Below are positions 43,543 to 44,901 of a DNA stretch of 44,901 bases, piece by piece. The notes beneath the pieces were generated by a model. It was not told the DNA's origin, searched no databases, and was given only the letters and a program-made list of their open reading frames with translations. Within the stretch, counting starts at the first letter, position 1. Each line of letters starts with the position of its first letter. Source of the DNA: Acetobacteraceae bacterium. Its GTDB lineage: Bacteria; Pseudomonadota; Alphaproteobacteria; Acetobacterales; Acetobacteraceae. A program made the position numbers and the translations under genes. The stretch is from NCBI GenBank assembly GCA_022842185.1, contig JALHQB010000042.1, forward strand, positions 1-44,901, given 5' to 3'.

Positions 43543-44754
43543 ATGATGTACGCGATGTACGACGGCCATGCGCGTGCCCTCGCACCCTTCCGCGGGCATG
43601 CGACGTGGATGACGGCGCTGATGCGCGGGGCGGGCGGCGACCGTTCGCCATCGCTGCGGCGCATGATGGCGGGGTTCGACTTGTTCGCTGGCGCGCGCAC
43701 CACGCATAAGCGCCCCTCCTTTGGCCTCGACACCACGCGCATCGGCAACCGGGACGTGGCGGTCGAGGAGGAGGCGGTGCTGACCACCCCCTTCGGCACC
43801 CTGCTGCGCTTCCGCAAGGACATCGCCGTTCGCCAGCCGCCCTTGCTGCTCGTCGCGCCCATGTCGGGGCATTTCGCCACGCTGCTGCGCCAGACCGCCG
43901 AGACGCTGCTGCCGGATTTCGACCTGCACGTCACCGACTGGCACAATGGCCGTGACGTCCCGCTTTCGGCCGGCATCTTCGGGTTCGACGACTTCGTCGA
44001 GCACATCATGGATTTTGTCCGCGCCATGGGCCAGGGCGTGCATCTGCTGGCGGTCTGCCAGCCCTCGGTCGCGGTGCTCGCCGCCGCGGCGTTGATGCAT
44101 GAGGACCGGGATCCGCTGCGCCCTCGTTCGGTCACGCTGATGGCCGGGCCGATCGACACACGGCTCAACCCCACCCGGGTGAACCGGCTCGCCTCGTCCA
44201 AGCCGATGGCTTGGTTCGAGAAAAACCTCATCGCGACGGTGCCCTTCGGCAATCGGGGGGCGGGCCGGCGCGTCTATCCGGGGGTCACGCAACTCACCGC
44301 TTTCATGTCGCTCAACATCGCGCGGCACATCGCGGCGCATGAGACGTACTGGCGCAACCTGGCGTCTGGCGAGCGCGAGGCGGCGGAGGCGCATCGGCGC
44401 TTCTATGACGAGTATTTCGCCGTGATGGACCTGCCGGCGGAATTCTACCTCGAGACGGTCGAGCGCGTGTTCCAGACGCATGACCTGCCGACCGGCACGC
44501 TGGCCTATCGCGGCCGCCCGGTGCAGCCGCGTGCCATCAGCCGGATGGGCCTGATGACGGTGGAAGGCGAAAAGGACGATATCTGCGGCATCGGGCAGAC
44601 GATGGCGGCACTCGACCTATGCTCGGGGCTGCCGACGACGATGCGCAGCCATCATCTGCAGACGGGCGTCGGGCATTATGGCGTGTTTGCCGGGCGGCGG
44701 TGGCAGAATGAGATCTATCCGCGGGTGCGGGGGATGATGCAGGGGTATCAGTAA
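43543..44754 (+). CDS. phaZ: intracellular polyhydroxybutyrate depolymerase
   Basis: This 403-residue cytosolic depolymerase attacks native PHB granules to release 3-hydroxybutyrate. The family N-terminus (M-Y-A-M-Y-D-G-H-A-R-A) is followed by an alpha/beta-hydrolase core. The nucleophile is Cys172 in A-V-C-Q-P-S, a cysteine lipase-like box characteristic of this type. The acid is probably Asp345 or 346 (E-K-D-D) and the base His378 (G-V-G-H-Y-G). The length matches PhaZ1-type enzymes of about 400-420 residues. It stands alone on the plus strand, with possible PhaR-like sites upstream and a palindromic repeat remnant downstream. PHA synthase genes are not in the window. Confidence 0.93.
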   Translation: MMYAMYDGHARALAPFRGHATWMTALMRGAGGDRSPSLRRMMAGFDLFAGARTTHKRPSFGLDTTRIGNRDVAVEEEAVLTTPFGTLLRFRKDIAVRQPPLLLVAPMSGHFATLLRQTAETLLPDFDLHVTDWHNGRDVPLSAGIFGFDDFVEHIMDFVRAMGQGVHLLAVCQPSVAVLAAAALMHEDRDPLRPRSVTLMAGPIDTRLNPTRVNRLASSKPMAWFEKNLIATVPFGNRGAGRRVYPGVTQLTAFMSLNIARHIAAHETYWRNLASGEREAAEAHRRFYDEYFAVMDLPAEFYLETVERVFQTHDLPTGTLAYRGRPVQPRAISRMGLMTVEGEKDDICGIGQTMAALDLCSGLPTTMRSHHLQTGVGHYGVFAGRRWQNEIYPRVRGMMQGYQ

Positions 44755-44769
44755 CGGCAGCGTGGTGCC

Positions 44770-44791
44770 TCGGAGAGGGGCTTTGCCCCTT
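44770..44791. repeat. fragment of the type B G-rich hairpin
   Basis: CGGAGAGGGGCTTTGCCCCT lies just after phaZ. It retains the AGGGGC/GCCCCT core of the type B outer hairpin, but the outer right arm is lost. It may serve as a transcription stop for phaZ. Confidence 0.6.
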
Positions 44792-44800
44792 GTGTGTAGA

Positions 44801-44834
44801 GACGGCGAGCGGCCAAGCTTGGCCGCTCGCCGTC
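44801..44834. repeat. 34-bp perfect palindrome
   Basis: Seventeen bases (44801-44817) are followed without any spacer by their exact reverse complement (44818-44834), centred on AAGCTT. GC content is high and there is no following T-run. It could form a cruciform or an RNA hairpin with 15 pairs and a four-base loop. Its sequence is unrelated to the type A, B and C elements. Confidence 0.8.
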
Positions 44835-44901
44835 GTGCGGCGGGGCGGATCCTGATTGCCCCTGGATCGTTTGAGATCGCCGGAGAGCCAAAGGACCGCC
44901 C

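Overview
The window is very GC-rich, densely coding, single-copy bacterial chromosome. The gene content suggests an alphaproteobacterium of the Acetobacteraceae (Roseomonas-like). The pointers are a tRNA-Leu just upstream of tig, a large liv-type ABC operon, orphan Bug/TctC binding proteins, an RR-motif signal on most binding proteins, an intracellular PHB depolymerase and an XpaC-like protein. The family assignment is inference; no rRNA or taxonomic marker was compared. I see no prophage, integrase, transposase gene or CRISPR array.

Layout. Positions 1-6.4 kb hold mixed housekeeping genes: the 3' part of a MobA-like nucleotidyltransferase, an amidase, an MFS exporter, a Gfo/Idh/MocA oxidoreductase and two tiny exported four-cysteine proteins. 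Positions 6.5-17.9 kb hold RidA, a CHAP-domain protein, a cupin, a zinc alcohol dehydrogenase, a YidB-like protein, two paralogous lipoproteins around an alpha/beta hydrolase, an XpaC-like protein with an overlapping 51-residue membrane peptide, a 3-hydroxyacyl-CoA dehydrogenase-like enzyme, a Bug protein and a tandem DUF3592 pair. Positions 18-25.5 kb (minus strand) hold a flavin monooxygenase followed by a translationally coupled Dpp/Opp-type transporter that ends in a PPP-type phosphatase.

Positions 25.8-35.7 kb (minus strand) hold a complete branched-chain-amino-acid-type (Liv) ABC transporter: LivG, LivF, five tandem paralogous Tat-exported binding proteins, LivH and LivM. One membrane/ATPase core therefore seems to be served by five diverged receptors, and each inter-receptor spacer carries an inverted repeat. 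Positions 36-38 kb hold tig and tRNA-Leu(UAG). Positions 38.2-44.8 kb hold a second orphan Bug protein, an AceE/transketolase-like enzyme, a cupin, a GST and phaZ.

The two most unusual things are these. (1) The trigger factor is 609 residues instead of about 440, because about 170 residues resembling the jelly-roll/carbohydrate-binding domains of phage tail proteins interrupt its FKBP (PPIase) domain. (2) A family of dispersed double-hairpin palindromic elements sits between genes. Each end has a G-rich hairpin, a conserved AACC-type linker and a second hairpin with compensatory base changes. The ends occur as inverted pairs (REPIN/MITE-like), and one copy carries a nested insertion. A separate palindromic family has one copy between convergent genes and one inside the 3' end of the DppD-like gene.
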